Shown: piece after piece, positions 1 through 8,400 of the stretch
Numbering within the stretch: the first letter of the stretch is position 1
Layout: every line of letters begins with the position of its first letter
From: Verrucomicrobiota bacterium
GTDB taxonomy: Bacteria > Verrucomicrobiota > Verrucomicrobiia > Opitutales > Oceanipulchritudinaceae
Reading direction: 5' to 3'
Assembly: GCA_009908535.1 (NCBI GenBank)
Contig: JAAAOD010000169.1
Coordinates: forward strand, 1-13,934
Length of the DNA: 13,934 bases
Notes under the pieces: generated by a model
The model's input: the letters and a program-made list of their open reading frames with translations, nothing else
Told to the model about the DNA's origin: nothing
Databases searched by the model: none
Translations under genes and position numbers: made by a program

Positions 1-2
1 AC

Positions 3-1601
3 CCATGGCGTGAGGGACGCCCGGAAAAGCTCGAACGCAACCGCTACCGGGTCGGTACGCTCCATCGCGGTCATCATTTCGGAACGGTGGACGTGGACTG
101 GTCCCGGCCGGATCCGGTCCTCACCCTGCGCATTGTCGGTAAGAACGGGGTGGACCTGCTTCAGCACCGTATCCAGCTCAGCCAGCTGCAGGCGGATCCT
201 CCGCCTGCGACGGGTCCGCAATGGCAGCAGGCGGAGGGGGAGGTTCCGATGCGGGTCGATGGGCGCTTTCACGACTGGCCGGAAGGGCGCTACCTCCGTG
301 TCCACGAGGGCTGGCTGTACGGGCGCTTTTCACTGCCACAGGGGAAGGTCGGCCTGCCGGCAAGCGGGCTCGGTATTTTCCTCGGCATGGATACCGACCT
401 TGACCGCGAGAGCGGGCGGGCGGGGGTTTTCGGCAAGGGCCTCGAGGCGGCGCTGTACTTGAATTATCCCCGCGGCGAGGATGATTATCCTTATGAGACG
501 GATTTTCTCGTCGACTGGACGGAGGATGGCGAACGCTACACGGCCGCGGAAGTGGGCTGGCAACTCGGGCCCACGCACGCGGCGAGGAACTATGAGTTCG
601 CCCTGCCACTGGAGCGCCTGCGGGAACTGGGCGCCTTTGCCGCGAGCAGGGCCGTCCGCTGCTCGATCGCCTTCATCGACCACGAAAGCTCGGCGGTGGC
701 CCCGGTGCGCACGGTGGAAACGGTCCTTCCGGCCGATCCGGCCCCCGCTGTCACGGACGCTGCAATTCCGGAAAAGCCGGCGGAAGCCCTCCGCGTGGTT
801 GCCTATAATGTCCTCTGGGGAACCCCGCAGGAGGAACCGGCCAGCTTTGCCCGGATCTTCAAGGCGCTCGATGCCGACCTGATCCTGCTGCAGGAGTGGG
901 ACCGCGAACGCGATAACGAGGCCGAGGTGGCGGCCTGGTTCAACGCGCACGTGGCGGACGGGGAGGACGTATTTGCTGCCGTTGCCGGAGGCGCACCCGG
1001 ATGGTGGGGCGGCGTCGGCATTGTCACCCCGCACGAAGTGATCGCCCGTCTGCCCGAATGGAACCGGGTCGAAGCCGGGGGGTGGGACTTTCCCCTGCGT
1101 ATGGCCGGGGCGGTCGTCGATGCGCCACAAGGGCGCCTGCTCACCGCCAGTGTCCATTTGAAAGCCTCGGGAGCCGATATCCGTTCCGCGGAGGATGCCC
1201 GCCGCGCAGCCGAGTCCGTCGTTGTCAATGAAATGATGCGCGGGGCGGCGAGCCTGTCCGACCCGGATCTTGTCGTCCTCGGGGGCGACTTCAACCTTGT
1301 CGGCTCGCCGGACATTCTCACGCGTTGTATGGATCACCTCGATACGGACGGCAGCGACCTCGCGGTGGCCATGCCAGGCCGGCTGGGCGAACCCTCCCTG
1401 CTGCACACCTTTCGCCGTGCCAGGCCGGGAATCCGGCTTGATTTTATTGGATTCTCGGAAAGTTCGTGGCAGGCGGTGAATGCCTTCGTCCTCGATACGC
1501 GGATTCTACCGGCGGGTGTCCTGCGGAAAGCCGGACTGGAAGCGGAGGACGTCATGGGCTCCGACCACCTTCCGGTGGTGCTGGACCTCGTCCGCCGTTA
1601 G
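3..1601 (+). CDS. Phosphoesterase fusion, 5'-truncated: PhoD-like tail, CBM9-like domain, C-terminal EEP domain
   Basis: The reading frame is open from the window edge, so the true start lies upstream; the GTG at 87 falls inside a beta-rich segment and is not a convincing start. The first ~55 codons (NRYRVG...FGTVDVDW...TLRI...LSQL) resemble the C-terminal strands of PhoD-type alkaline phosphatases; this is from memory of the family. Next, from about nt 240 to 720, comes a beta-rich module opening with 'VDGRFHDWPEG', like CBM9/DOMON-type domains. From about nt 790 to the end is a full EEP fold (exonuclease III/DNase I/sphingomyelinase superfamily): Asn in YNVLWG (807-809), metal-ligand Glu in LLQEWD (894-896), His in SVHLK (1155-1157), Asp and Asn in GDFNL (1287-1295) and the SDH triad end (1560-1568). 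All catalytic positions are present, so a metal-dependent phosphodiesterase or phosphatase is expected. The substrate is unknown. Export is plausible but the N-terminus is not visible. Confidence 0.85.
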   Translation, partial: PWREGRPEKLERNRYRVGTLHRGHHFGTVDVDWSRPDPVLTLRIVGKNGVDLLQHRIQLSQLQADPPPATGPQWQQAEGEVPMRVDGRFHDWPEGRYLRVHEGWLYGRFSLPQGKVGLPASGLGIFLGMDTDLDRESGRAGVFGKGLEAALYLNYPRGEDDYPYETDFLVDWTEDGERYTAAEVGWQLGPTHAARNYEFALPLERLRELGAFAASRAVRCSIAFIDHESSAVAPVRTVETVLPADPAPAVTDAAIPEKPAEALRVVAYNVLWGTPQEEPASFARIFKALDADLILLQEWDRERDNEAEVAAWFNAHVADGEDVFAAVAGGAPGWWGGVGIVTPHEVIARLPEWNRVEAGGWDFPLRMAGAVVDAPQGRLLTASVHLKASGADIRSAEDARRAAESVVVNEMMRGAASLSDPDLVVLGGDFNLVGSPDILTRCMDHLDTDGSDLAVAMPGRLGEPSLLHTFRRARPGIRLDFIGFSESSWQAVNAFVLDTRILPAGVLRKAGLEAEDVMGSDHLPVVLDLVRR

Positions 1602-1604
1602 GCT

Positions 1605-2327
1605 TCAGTCACCGGCACCGCCGGGTGTGCGCAGGGATTCACCTGATTGTTCCGGCCCGATCCCGAGGATGTAATCGGCAGCGGTGGCGGCCCACTGCCC
1701 GGCGTCATGATGGCTTGCGGCCTCTTCGCCGAAGCAGGTGCGCAGCATGTCGGTGTCGACCATGCCGGGGGAGAGGGCAACGGTCCCCACGCCTTCCGGC
1801 AATTCGGTGGCCAGCGACTTGGTCAGGCCCTCCACAGCCCATTTCGTACCGCAGTAGGCGCCGATCCCCGGCAATCCCATGCGGCCGGCGCCCGAGCTGA
1901 TGTTGATGATCATACCGCGGCCCTTTTTAAGGAATTCCGGAACAAAAGCACGGAAGAGATGCAACATCCCGAGGACGTTCACTTCAAAAAGGGTTTCCGC
2001 TTCGCGGGCAGGGATCTCCCACAACTTGCAGGGACTGTTCACGAGGGCGGCGTTGTTGATGAGCACGTCCGGACAGCCATGGAACTCGACAATCTGCCGG
2101 GCCCACGCTTGCACCTCGTCCTCGCCCGCCACATCGATGACGGAGAATTCACCCGCGCCCTTGTGCGCCTGCTGCAGTTCCGCAACCGCTTCGGCGTTCC
2201 GCGCGCAGCCGTAAACGAAATGCCCCCGCTCAATGAAGACCTCGGCGAGGGCCCGACCGAGGCCTCGGGAGACCCCGGTGATGGCGATGGTTTTGTTCTC
2301 AGTGGATTGTTCGGAAGGTGCTTTCAT
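1605..2327 (-). CDS. Short-chain dehydrogenase/reductase (SDR), classical type
   Basis: A 240-residue classical SDR with a Rossmann fold, cytosolic and NAD(P)-dependent, reducing or oxidising an unidentified carbonyl/alcohol. Visible motifs are the cofactor loop TGVSRGLG (17-24), the adenine-pocket Asp65, NNAA (91-94), Asn117, Ser144/145 in ISSGAG, and the catalytic pair Tyr158-x3-Lys162. The tetrad is complete. Arg21 in the glycine loop and Arg43 after the second strand (CAR) favour NADPH over NADH, by the usual family rule. The start at 2327 was chosen because it leaves the usual short lead into the first strand. An in-frame ATG at 2354 and a TTG at 2405 would add 9 or 26 residues that look non-native, and no start has a strong Shine-Dalgarno. 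It converges on the phosphoesterase gene with only three bases between stop codons. The neighbours give no pathway hint. Confidence 0.9.
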   Translation of the reverse strand: MKAPSEQSTENKTIAITGVSRGLGRALAEVFIERGHFVYGCARNAEAVAELQQAHKGAGEFSVIDVAGEDEVQAWARQIVEFHGCPDVLINNAALVNSPCKLWEIPAREAETLFEVNVLGMLHLFRAFVPEFLKKGRGMIINISSGAGRMGLPGIGAYCGTKWAVEGLTKSLATELPEGVGTVALSPGMVDTDMLRTCFGEEAASHHDAGQWAATAADYILGIGPEQSGESLRTPGGAGD

Positions 2328-2501
2328 CGTGGTTTTTCTGCGGTCTTCTTTCATAGGAGCAGAGTTTACCTGCAGGTCAACGGGCTTGAGCGGGAATGAT
2401 GTCAAGCATGGTCCGTGACCGATTCAAGGTGGCGGGCATGCCTGAAATTGAGCGATCCCGGCTATTGGGAAAGGACGCCTGCCGGGGGAATCCTGTACTT
2501 C
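2328..2501. other. Divergent spacer between the SDR gene and the hypothetical gene
   Basis: This 174-bp region should carry promoters for both flanking genes. On the minus strand, toward the SDR gene, there are two -35-like hexamers, TTGACA (2405-2400) and TTGACC (2380-2375). A TATGAA (2355-2350) follows the second at 19 bp, longer than the usual 17 bp. No convincing sigma-70 pair was found toward the plus-strand gene. A GGGGGAA purine run sits about 11-13 nt before the ATG at 2502 and may serve as a weak ribosome binding site. Confidence 0.3.
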
Positions 2502-3131
2502 ATGAAAAAGAATGATCGAAGAGAAGAAAAACGGGAACTCGCCCGCGAGATCAAGGTTCTCGAGGATGAATTACGCCAACTCGGTGGTGAGGTCGGGGAA
2601 GCGCCCGACTGTCCCCCGGAAATCCATAAGGCCTTTCTTGAGAGCGTCCTTGCCTTCGAGAAAGCGCACACTTGTCGGGAGGAATGGGAAATCAATCTGG
2701 CGCAGGAGGTCGGCGCCCGCCTTTCCCTGCCCGAGAAGCCCGAGTGCTTGTCCGATAAGGAAATGTCGGGCCTGCTGCGGAAGCTGATCGAAATCCTCGT
2801 CTCCTTTCATTGTGTCCCGGCTTTCACCGACCACCTTTGCGACCGGGAACTGTACCGGAAAATCAAGAACGATATTCTCCCTTATCCCCTGGTCCTTGGA
2901 CCGAATGTGGAAGGCGGCCACTGGTATAAGGAATGCTGCGATACCGATGCCTGGCTGCGCTACTACGCCGGGGAGGACGTGCGGCGACGCTGGAAGGACG
3001 AATTCGACGAAGAACTGCCGTCCCGGGAAAAGCCCGTCGCGGACCGCGACGCCTGGATCGGCGCGCTGGTGGAACAGTATCGGGACCAACCCCTCCCGCT
3101 GCTTCGGGGAACCGCGGAAAGCGGGGCCTGA
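2502..3131 (+). CDS. Hypothetical protein, soluble, charged N-terminal helix
   Basis: I do not recognise this 209-residue protein. The first ~30 residues are highly charged (KKNDRREEKRELAREIKVLEDELRQ) with heptad-like leucines and probably form a helix or short coiled coil. The rest looks globular and mainly helical, with no signal peptide or membrane segment, so it should be cytosolic. It has several scattered cysteines (37, 58, 82, 104, 113, 145, 146) but no paired CxxC zinc motif. A distinctive stretch is 'LPYPLVLGPNVEGGHWYKECC' region residues 126-146, followed by an acidic-aromatic segment (AWLRYYAGEDV). The start at 2502 was preferred over the GTG at 2415 because the 29 extra residues are low in helix character and lack a ribosome binding site. 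It ends 15 bp from the convergent glycosyltransferase stop. No function is proposed. Confidence 0.7.
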   Translation: MKKNDRREEKRELAREIKVLEDELRQLGGEVGEAPDCPPEIHKAFLESVLAFEKAHTCREEWEINLAQEVGARLSLPEKPECLSDKEMSGLLRKLIEILVSFHCVPAFTDHLCDRELYRKIKNDILPYPLVLGPNVEGGHWYKECCDTDAWLRYYAGEDVRRRWKDEFDEELPSREKPVADRDAWIGALVEQYRDQPLPLLRGTAESGA

Positions 3132-3146
3132 TTTTTCGTGGGGGGG

Positions 3147-4493
3147 TCAGGAAAGGTCGATTTTGACGCCTTTTTCGTGCACCTGGTCGAACATCTCCTG
3201 GACGATGGTATCCCAGCGGTACTTGGGGATGACGGACTGGTAGGCGTTCAGGCAGGTCTGGGAGTAGGCCTTCTCGTCCATGCGGAGGATCTCGATCATG
3301 TTCTTCGCGGCGGCTTCGACATCCTTGCCGGGGACGACCCTGCCGCCGCCGGCCGGGGCGATGACATCCGTAACGACCGGGATATGCTCGGTGCCGACGA
3401 CGGGGACCCCGCAGGCGGCGGCTTCACAGGCGGCCATGCCGAAGCCTTCCATGATCGACATGGTGATGAAGACCTTCGCGGTTTGGAGAAGATTGGGCAT
3501 GATATCGCTGCCGTGTCCCGTCTGCGGCAGTTGCTCCGGGCTCAGGATGATGACCCGGTCCTCAAGGTCTTCCTTCGCCACGATATCATGGATCCGCGCG
3601 GCAATTTCCGGCTCCATCTTTTCGTCGAGATTCATGAAAAGGACGAGGTCGTCGATCTCGCGCGCTACCCGGACAAAGGCCTCGACTGCCTTGTCCTTGT
3701 CCTTGAGGGAATCGGAGCGGCCGAACTCGCAGATGTGCGGCTTGCGCAGGAGTTCCTCGGGCAGGTCGAGAAATTCCGCATGGTACTTGATGGCGGATCC
3801 CGGCATGCAGTCGGATTCGAGTGGGCAGAACCGGTTCGTGTTTACGCCGGGAAAGATGTCGATGATCTTGTGGTTGTAGGTTCCCTCGTAGTAGGTCTCG
3901 AGGTCGTCGCGCACGAGTTTGGAAGTGGAGCCGACGAGCTGGGCGGCGGCCATGATCCGCTCCTCGCAGCGCTGGCGAATGTGGATGCTGTGGTCGTCGT
4001 ACTGCGCGACGGGCAAGGGGGCCTGCTTCATGCCGACGGGTTCGTGCGGGACCCATAAGTGGGGGGTGTCCGGATACACCTCCGACAGGTAAAGGCCCAG
4101 CATGCCGCCGTCCCAGAAATGGGAGATGATCATGTCGGGATGATAGCCATCGAAGAGTTGGCCGGGGACGATGTTGGCCGCCTTCTTCAGGAGGGCCGGG
4201 GTGAGGAATTCCTTGCGAAGGAAGGCCTCCACCTCGTCATGGATATGCAGGACATAGAGCTCGCGGTCCGGGTCTTTTGAATAACCCTCCCGCATCCGCT
4301 GCGTGTAGGGATGGGTGAACCCGCCCCGGTTGAGGACGATGACCCGGCACTGGTACAGATCGTGGATCTGCTGGGCCATGTTCTCGACATAGATATTCTG
4401 ACCCCCCGTGTCGGGCAGACCGGGGAAGATTTCGAGTTCGTGAATCCCATGCCACGTGATGAGAAGAATATCGCGCATGGGCGGTGTTTTCAT
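3147..4493 (-). CDS. GT4-family glycosyltransferase, sucrose synthase/sucrose-phosphate synthase-like
   Basis: A 448-residue retaining glycosyltransferase of the GT-B fold, expected to move a hexose from a nucleotide sugar to a small acceptor in the cytosol. The N-terminal half carries PDTGGQNIYV (27-36), matching the PDTGGQ loop of sucrose synthases and SPS, and SHFWDGGMLG (124-133), like the family's 'SHYWDAG' segment. The linker PGVNTNRF (215-222) leads to the donor domain, with GR...KDKDK (258-268) for phosphate contact and the E-x7-E signature Glu349-Glu357 in MEGFGMAACEAAACG. Length fits bacterial SPS-like or mannosylfructose-phosphate-synthase-like enzymes without a fused phosphatase domain. 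The plant-type HTPHSLG is replaced by VPHEPVG (148-154), so the acceptor may differ. The start at 4493 is chosen over 4478; longer in-frame starts run back into the upstream gene in non-native sequence. No sugar-phosphatase gene is adjacent. Confidence 0.88.
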   Translation of the reverse strand: MKTPPMRDILLITWHGIHELEIFPGLPDTGGQNIYVENMAQQIHDLYQCRVIVLNRGGFTHPYTQRMREGYSKDPDRELYVLHIHDEVEAFLRKEFLTPALLKKAANIVPGQLFDGYHPDMIISHFWDGGMLGLYLSEVYPDTPHLWVPHEPVGMKQAPLPVAQYDDHSIHIRQRCEERIMAAAQLVGSTSKLVRDDLETYYEGTYNHKIIDIFPGVNTNRFCPLESDCMPGSAIKYHAEFLDLPEELLRKPHICEFGRSDSLKDKDKAVEAFVRVAREIDDLVLFMNLDEKMEPEIAARIHDIVAKEDLEDRVIILSPEQLPQTGHGSDIMPNLLQTAKVFITMSIMEGFGMAACEAAACGVPVVGTEHIPVVTDVIAPAGGGRVVPGKDVEAAAKNMIEILRMDEKAYSQTCLNAYQSVIPKYRWDTIVQEMFDQVHEKGVKIDLS

Positions 4494-4516
4494 CAGGAGC
4501 GCGAGCCACCGCAAAG

Positions 4517-4530
4517 AAAAAACGTTTTTT
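4517..4530. repeat. Perfect 14-bp AT palindrome AAAAAACGTTTTTT
   Basis: The palindrome lies in the 44-bp spacer between the stop of the carboxypeptidase-regulatory-like gene (4538) and the start of the glycosyltransferase gene (4493). It is strikingly AT-rich in GC-rich surroundings. It could be an operator, a bent-DNA or promoter element for the glycosyltransferase, or a weak terminator for the exported-protein cassette, since a T-run follows on either strand. The sequence alone does not decide. A second ACGTTTTTT occurs at 4568-4576, inside the upstream gene's lysine/arginine-rich tail. Confidence 0.5.
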
Positions 4531-4537
4531 ATCCCTC

Positions 4538-5488
4538 TCAATCGCCACGGAGAGGACGGTCGTCGGGACGTTTTTTCCGGTCCAGGCTGACCAGCCGGTA
4601 CGATTCGAGGCTGCGCGACTCCGGAGCGGGATCGGGATTGAAGTAGTACACGAACTGCAGGCGAGGATTGTTTTCGGCAGAGGTCTCGTACCGGATCTGT
4701 CCCTGAATCCATCCGTAGCAGGCCTGGACGATGCGGCCCGCCTCATCGGTGGCGGTGCGGGTGCGGAAAAGGTAATTAACCGGGTCCTCGACACCCGTCT
4801 GGTAGGAGGTTCCCGCCTCGTGGGATTTTTCCAGGCGCAGCCGCGGATCGTACCCCTCGAGCGGGGCCTCATGGGGCGGAGGGAGGTTGCTGCCGAAGGG
4901 ATAGGTGAAGGGACGCGGCGCCTCGAAGGACTGGATGCCGTCCTTCTCATGAAGAAAAGAAATTTCCATGACAGAGGACCACGAGCCGTCCTCCTGCTCC
5001 TCGTGCTCGAAGCTGAAGAGAAGGTCGGGAAATTCGCCGACACCGTGGGGGCTGACCCAGTCCATGCGGTAAAGGTCGAAGCCGACCGGACTCTCCGAGC
5101 GCGGCGCGGGACCGCGGAAGGAACGGTACCGCATGGGCACCGGTTGGCGGATCTTTTTCAGGACGATGTTGAATGCAGAGGGCGGCTGGCGGCGGATGAG
5201 GCGACCGCCCGGTCCCGTAACGAGACCCCCCGACCAGAGGTAGCCGGAGCTGGTGTAGTAGCCGGGGCGATACACGTCCGCGTAGACGCTGCCGCCGAAA
5301 GGATCTGCAACCACGGTTTTGCCATCGGCGTCGGTCGCGACGACGGCCGGGCCACCGGCGGTGTTCAGGCGCAGGAAAGCGCTTTCCACGGCCTGCCCGC
5401 GTGTGTCGGTCACCGTGAAGGTGATGCCGCCCGATGCGGAAAGGGCCAGGAAGAAGGCGAGGAGGGGGAGGTGCTTGCTTATTTTCAT
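4538..5488 (-). CDS. Secreted protein with carboxypeptidase-regulatory-like N-terminal domain
   Basis: A 316-residue exported protein. The N-terminus (MKISKHLPLLAFFLALSASG) is a typical Sec signal peptide with cleavage near residue 20. Residues about 22-75 read as a transthyretin/carboxypeptidase-regulatory-like beta sandwich: TFTVTDTRGQAVESAFLRL, then ATDADGKTVV, then a strand ending VYADVYRPGYY. This is the usual 'V.d..G.pv..a.v....T..dG' pattern. The remainder (about 105-316) is beta-rich and unrecognised, with a tail around YYFNPDPAPESRSLE (281-295). No catalytic motif is visible. It starts three bases after the stop of the large hydrolase gene (TAA TCA ATG), so translation is probably coupled, and it is the last member of the three-gene exported cassette. 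A structural or accessory role outside the cytoplasm is inferred, not shown. Confidence 0.8.
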   Translation of the reverse strand: MKISKHLPLLAFFLALSASGGITFTVTDTRGQAVESAFLRLNTAGGPAVVATDADGKTVVADPFGGSVYADVYRPGYYTSSGYLWSGGLVTGPGGRLIRRQPPSAFNIVLKKIRQPVPMRYRSFRGPAPRSESPVGFDLYRMDWVSPHGVGEFPDLLFSFEHEEQEDGSWSSVMEISFLHEKDGIQSFEAPRPFTYPFGSNLPPPHEAPLEGYDPRLRLEKSHEAGTSYQTGVEDPVNYLFRTRTATDEAGRIVQACYGWIQGQIRYETSAENNPRLQFVYYFNPDPAPESRSLESYRLVSLDRKKRPDDRPLRGD

Positions 5489-5491
5489 TGA

Positions 5492-8400
5492 TTATGGGTG
5501 TTTGATTTCGTCGATACAACGCTGGTAAAGCTCGTGTACAAAGGGCAAGGCGAGGTTAAGGTAATCGCTGTGAAGCCAGCGTCCCTCCTTTTCCGGGGCG
5601 GACCTTTCCGGCCAGAAATCGGGGTCGCGGTAGCCCGCGCTCATGTCGATGTTGTCGAAGAGCGGTTCCGAGGTCAGGGGGACCGCGCCCGCCGGCTGCG
5701 AAACCGCAGGAACGGCCTCGGCGAGGATTTTCGCGTGGTTCATGTAACGGGGACGGTCATTCCCGGGGAAAGCCGTCCCCGGCAGGTGGTTCTCCACGAT
5801 CGCGACATCATCATACAGCCAAGCGCCGTCACCCCAGTCGGGAAAGTCGGCGTCCCCGCTGGAAAAGCGGCGGAAAAAGGGGGAAAGGCGAAGCTCGTCC
5901 ACGGGAAGGTCCGCCGCGTTTCCAGGGTTCATGGGATGCCATGCGCCCTTGGGTGGCCGTGCGGGACCGCCGGGATCATGGTACGTCATATGGTCACGGT
6001 TGAAGCCCCAACCGCCGTGAATGTCACCGGTCAGGCTGGCGGCAAGGACCGTGGTTCCCTTCACCATCTCATTGTAGACCCAAACGCCCTGCTGGTGGAG
6101 AACCACCTCCCGGATAAGGTCAGGGATGCTGCCGTCGGCCGGTTGCAGGACTTCCTCGCTGCTGGAATAGAAGTGCAGGCAATCGGTCCGGGCGGCCATG
6201 CCATCGAAGCGCCCGTCCCAGCGCAGGCGCGCCCGGGGGTCGTGGCCGGAAAAAAGGCGCGCCCAGCGGTCCGGGCGGAGCCGGGCAGGGTAATCCTCCC
6301 CGCCATCACCAAGGTCCTTCCAATCGGGATGGACGAGCAGGCGCTGGTGGTCCTGTTCGCCGAGAAAGGCTTCGCTGGGAACGGCGGCGTTGAGCATGAA
6401 GGCTTTTCCGGTCTCGAGGCCGTGATCGACAATGCTGCTGGCAGCGAGGAGATTCCCGAGGCTGTGCGCGAAGACGGCGGTAGCACCGCCCGCAAAGGGT
6501 CCGAGGGCACCGGTGAGCAGGGGCGCGGTGAGAAAGGCGTTGATGACGTTTTCGTTGTAATCGAAGGAGGACCTGAAAAGGTTGAAGGCGCCCTCGTCGG
6601 CGAACCAGGTCACCCCGATGAAACGGGCGGGGGAACCGCTCTGGAAGAACCGCTTGAAGACCTCGGCGTGGGCGGCGGGAATCGCGTTGCCGCCCCAGTT
6701 GAACCCGTGGATGTGAACAAGCGTGGACAGGGTGCCGCCGAGGGCGCGCAGGAAGGCGTCGGGAAGGTTGGGCGGATCCTCGAGCGAAGTGAGCCATGGT
6801 CCGGGATCGGCGGCGGCGAATTTCGGATCGGCGTTGCGAAGGTTGAGGACGCGAAACATCTCGCGTACCGGACCAAGAGAAAGGGGGAAGGCGGCGCTGC
6901 GCACATGCCGGCCCCGCACATAGATATCCACAAGAAGGGGCTTTGCTGTCGGCCGCAGGCCTTCGAGGAGAAGGACCCCGCGGTTCTCTTCCCGCAGGCC
7001 CTGCAGGAACTCATGGGGCACCTTCAGGCCGCCGGCGGATACCTGCAATGCCTCCGCCGAGACGAGGGGCTGATCGAGGAGGGGGCCAAAACCGGTCTCG
7101 AAGGCGGTCCGGTTGCGCAGGCCCACCGTCTCCGGTTGCAGGTTGGTAAAGACGACGTTGAGCGCGCTGTCTTCGTGGCGAAGCACGACCTCCACAGCCC
7201 GCAGGTCCGGGAGGCTGCGCAACCATGGACGCAGATCGAGGTATACGGGGAAAAAATCGACGATGTCGCGCAGGCCGTCCACGGTCGGGGAGGCGGCATC
7301 GGGTGAGGCCGCGCCGGGAAGGTCGTCGAGGGCGGATCGCGCGACCGGCCCCTTGTCATCGTCGTCGTTCAACCAGAACCGCCACGGCCGACTGGCGAAG
7401 GCGAGCCGGCGGTCGCAGTGGTCGATGCTGCCGTCCCGGTTCCAGTCCGGCAGGAGGACATCGGGGAGCAGCAGGAAGGGCCGGTCCCTCTCCGCCCCGG
7501 TAGCGGGATCGGTCCATGTAGCGACACCGCCGATACGGCCGTTGCGGCTGACGCAGGTCGCGCGCAGCTCGCTCCATTCCCCGGGCAGGGATGGCACGAG
7601 ATCCTCCAGCCGGCCGGCGTGGAAATCCGGACTGGGTCGCGGGGTAGGAAATCCGGTGAAATCGCGTTCCGCCATACGCTGCCAGAAGCGGCTGTTGTTG
7701 AGGATCATTTCCCGCCCATGGACCGGTGAGGTGAGGAGAAAATCGCTCTCATCAATCTCCCCCAGCGGCGCGGAGACGGCCCGTTCCCCGAAGTGGTCGC
7801 GTACGAGGAGATGATAGACGGGGCCGAGGCCGAGACCGAAGACGGAACCGTGGTCGGTGACGCCGTAGGGGGCGAAGGGCAGCTCCGTCGCGTTGAAGCG
7901 GTATTCGCTCGTGAAGGTGTCGATGTACTGGCCGCCTGCCGGACCCGGATCGACCCAGCGCCCGCTCCAGTATTCCCCGACAAGGTCTCCGGGGTCACTG
8001 AGGGAATAGGCGGTGAAAAGGTCGCCGCTTTCCTCGATGGCGTACTCGGCCGTGGTCAGGCTTTCGATGAGACTGAGCTGGCGCCAGCTGTTCGATTCCG
8101 AACGGAAATGGTGTACGGTGGTGCGGTCCCTGTGCGGAAAGCCCCCGAAGGTGCAGGAATTGGTCTGCACAACCATGCCGCCGCATCGGTTCGCGGCGAG
8201 GATGATGGTAAGGTATCGGTCAGGAAGACTGCCCGGAGGAGGATTGAACCACTGCGGCCGCGTGAGGCCGGGCGGAATTCGGAGGAAGCGGACCTCGTTG
8301 TTCATGGCATTCGTAACCCCGAAGACCGTGTCGTTGGAAGTCAGGTACAGTGCGGTCCCATAACCTGCGGGAACTTCGAGGCTCTCCCATTCGCCCCATG

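Noticed and set aside
330..1406. 358-codon minus-strand open frame opposite the EEP phosphoesterase
   Set aside because: It is a shadow of a gene with all EEP catalytic motifs in the other strand.
2350..2380. TTGACC/TATGAA promoter pair for the SDR gene
   Set aside because: The 19-bp spacing is too long for a confident sigma-70 call; it is noted only within the spacer entry.
4494..4712. N-terminal extension of the glycosyltransferase
   Set aside because: The extra 73 codons run into the preceding gene and contain no family sequence.
5498..7306. 602-codon plus-strand open frame opposite the large secreted hydrolase
   Set aside because: It lies antisense to a gene with a signal peptide, calcium loop and hydrolase motifs. 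Its own translation is low-complexity G/V/A/E/R and matches nothing; long antisense frames are expected in GC-rich DNA.
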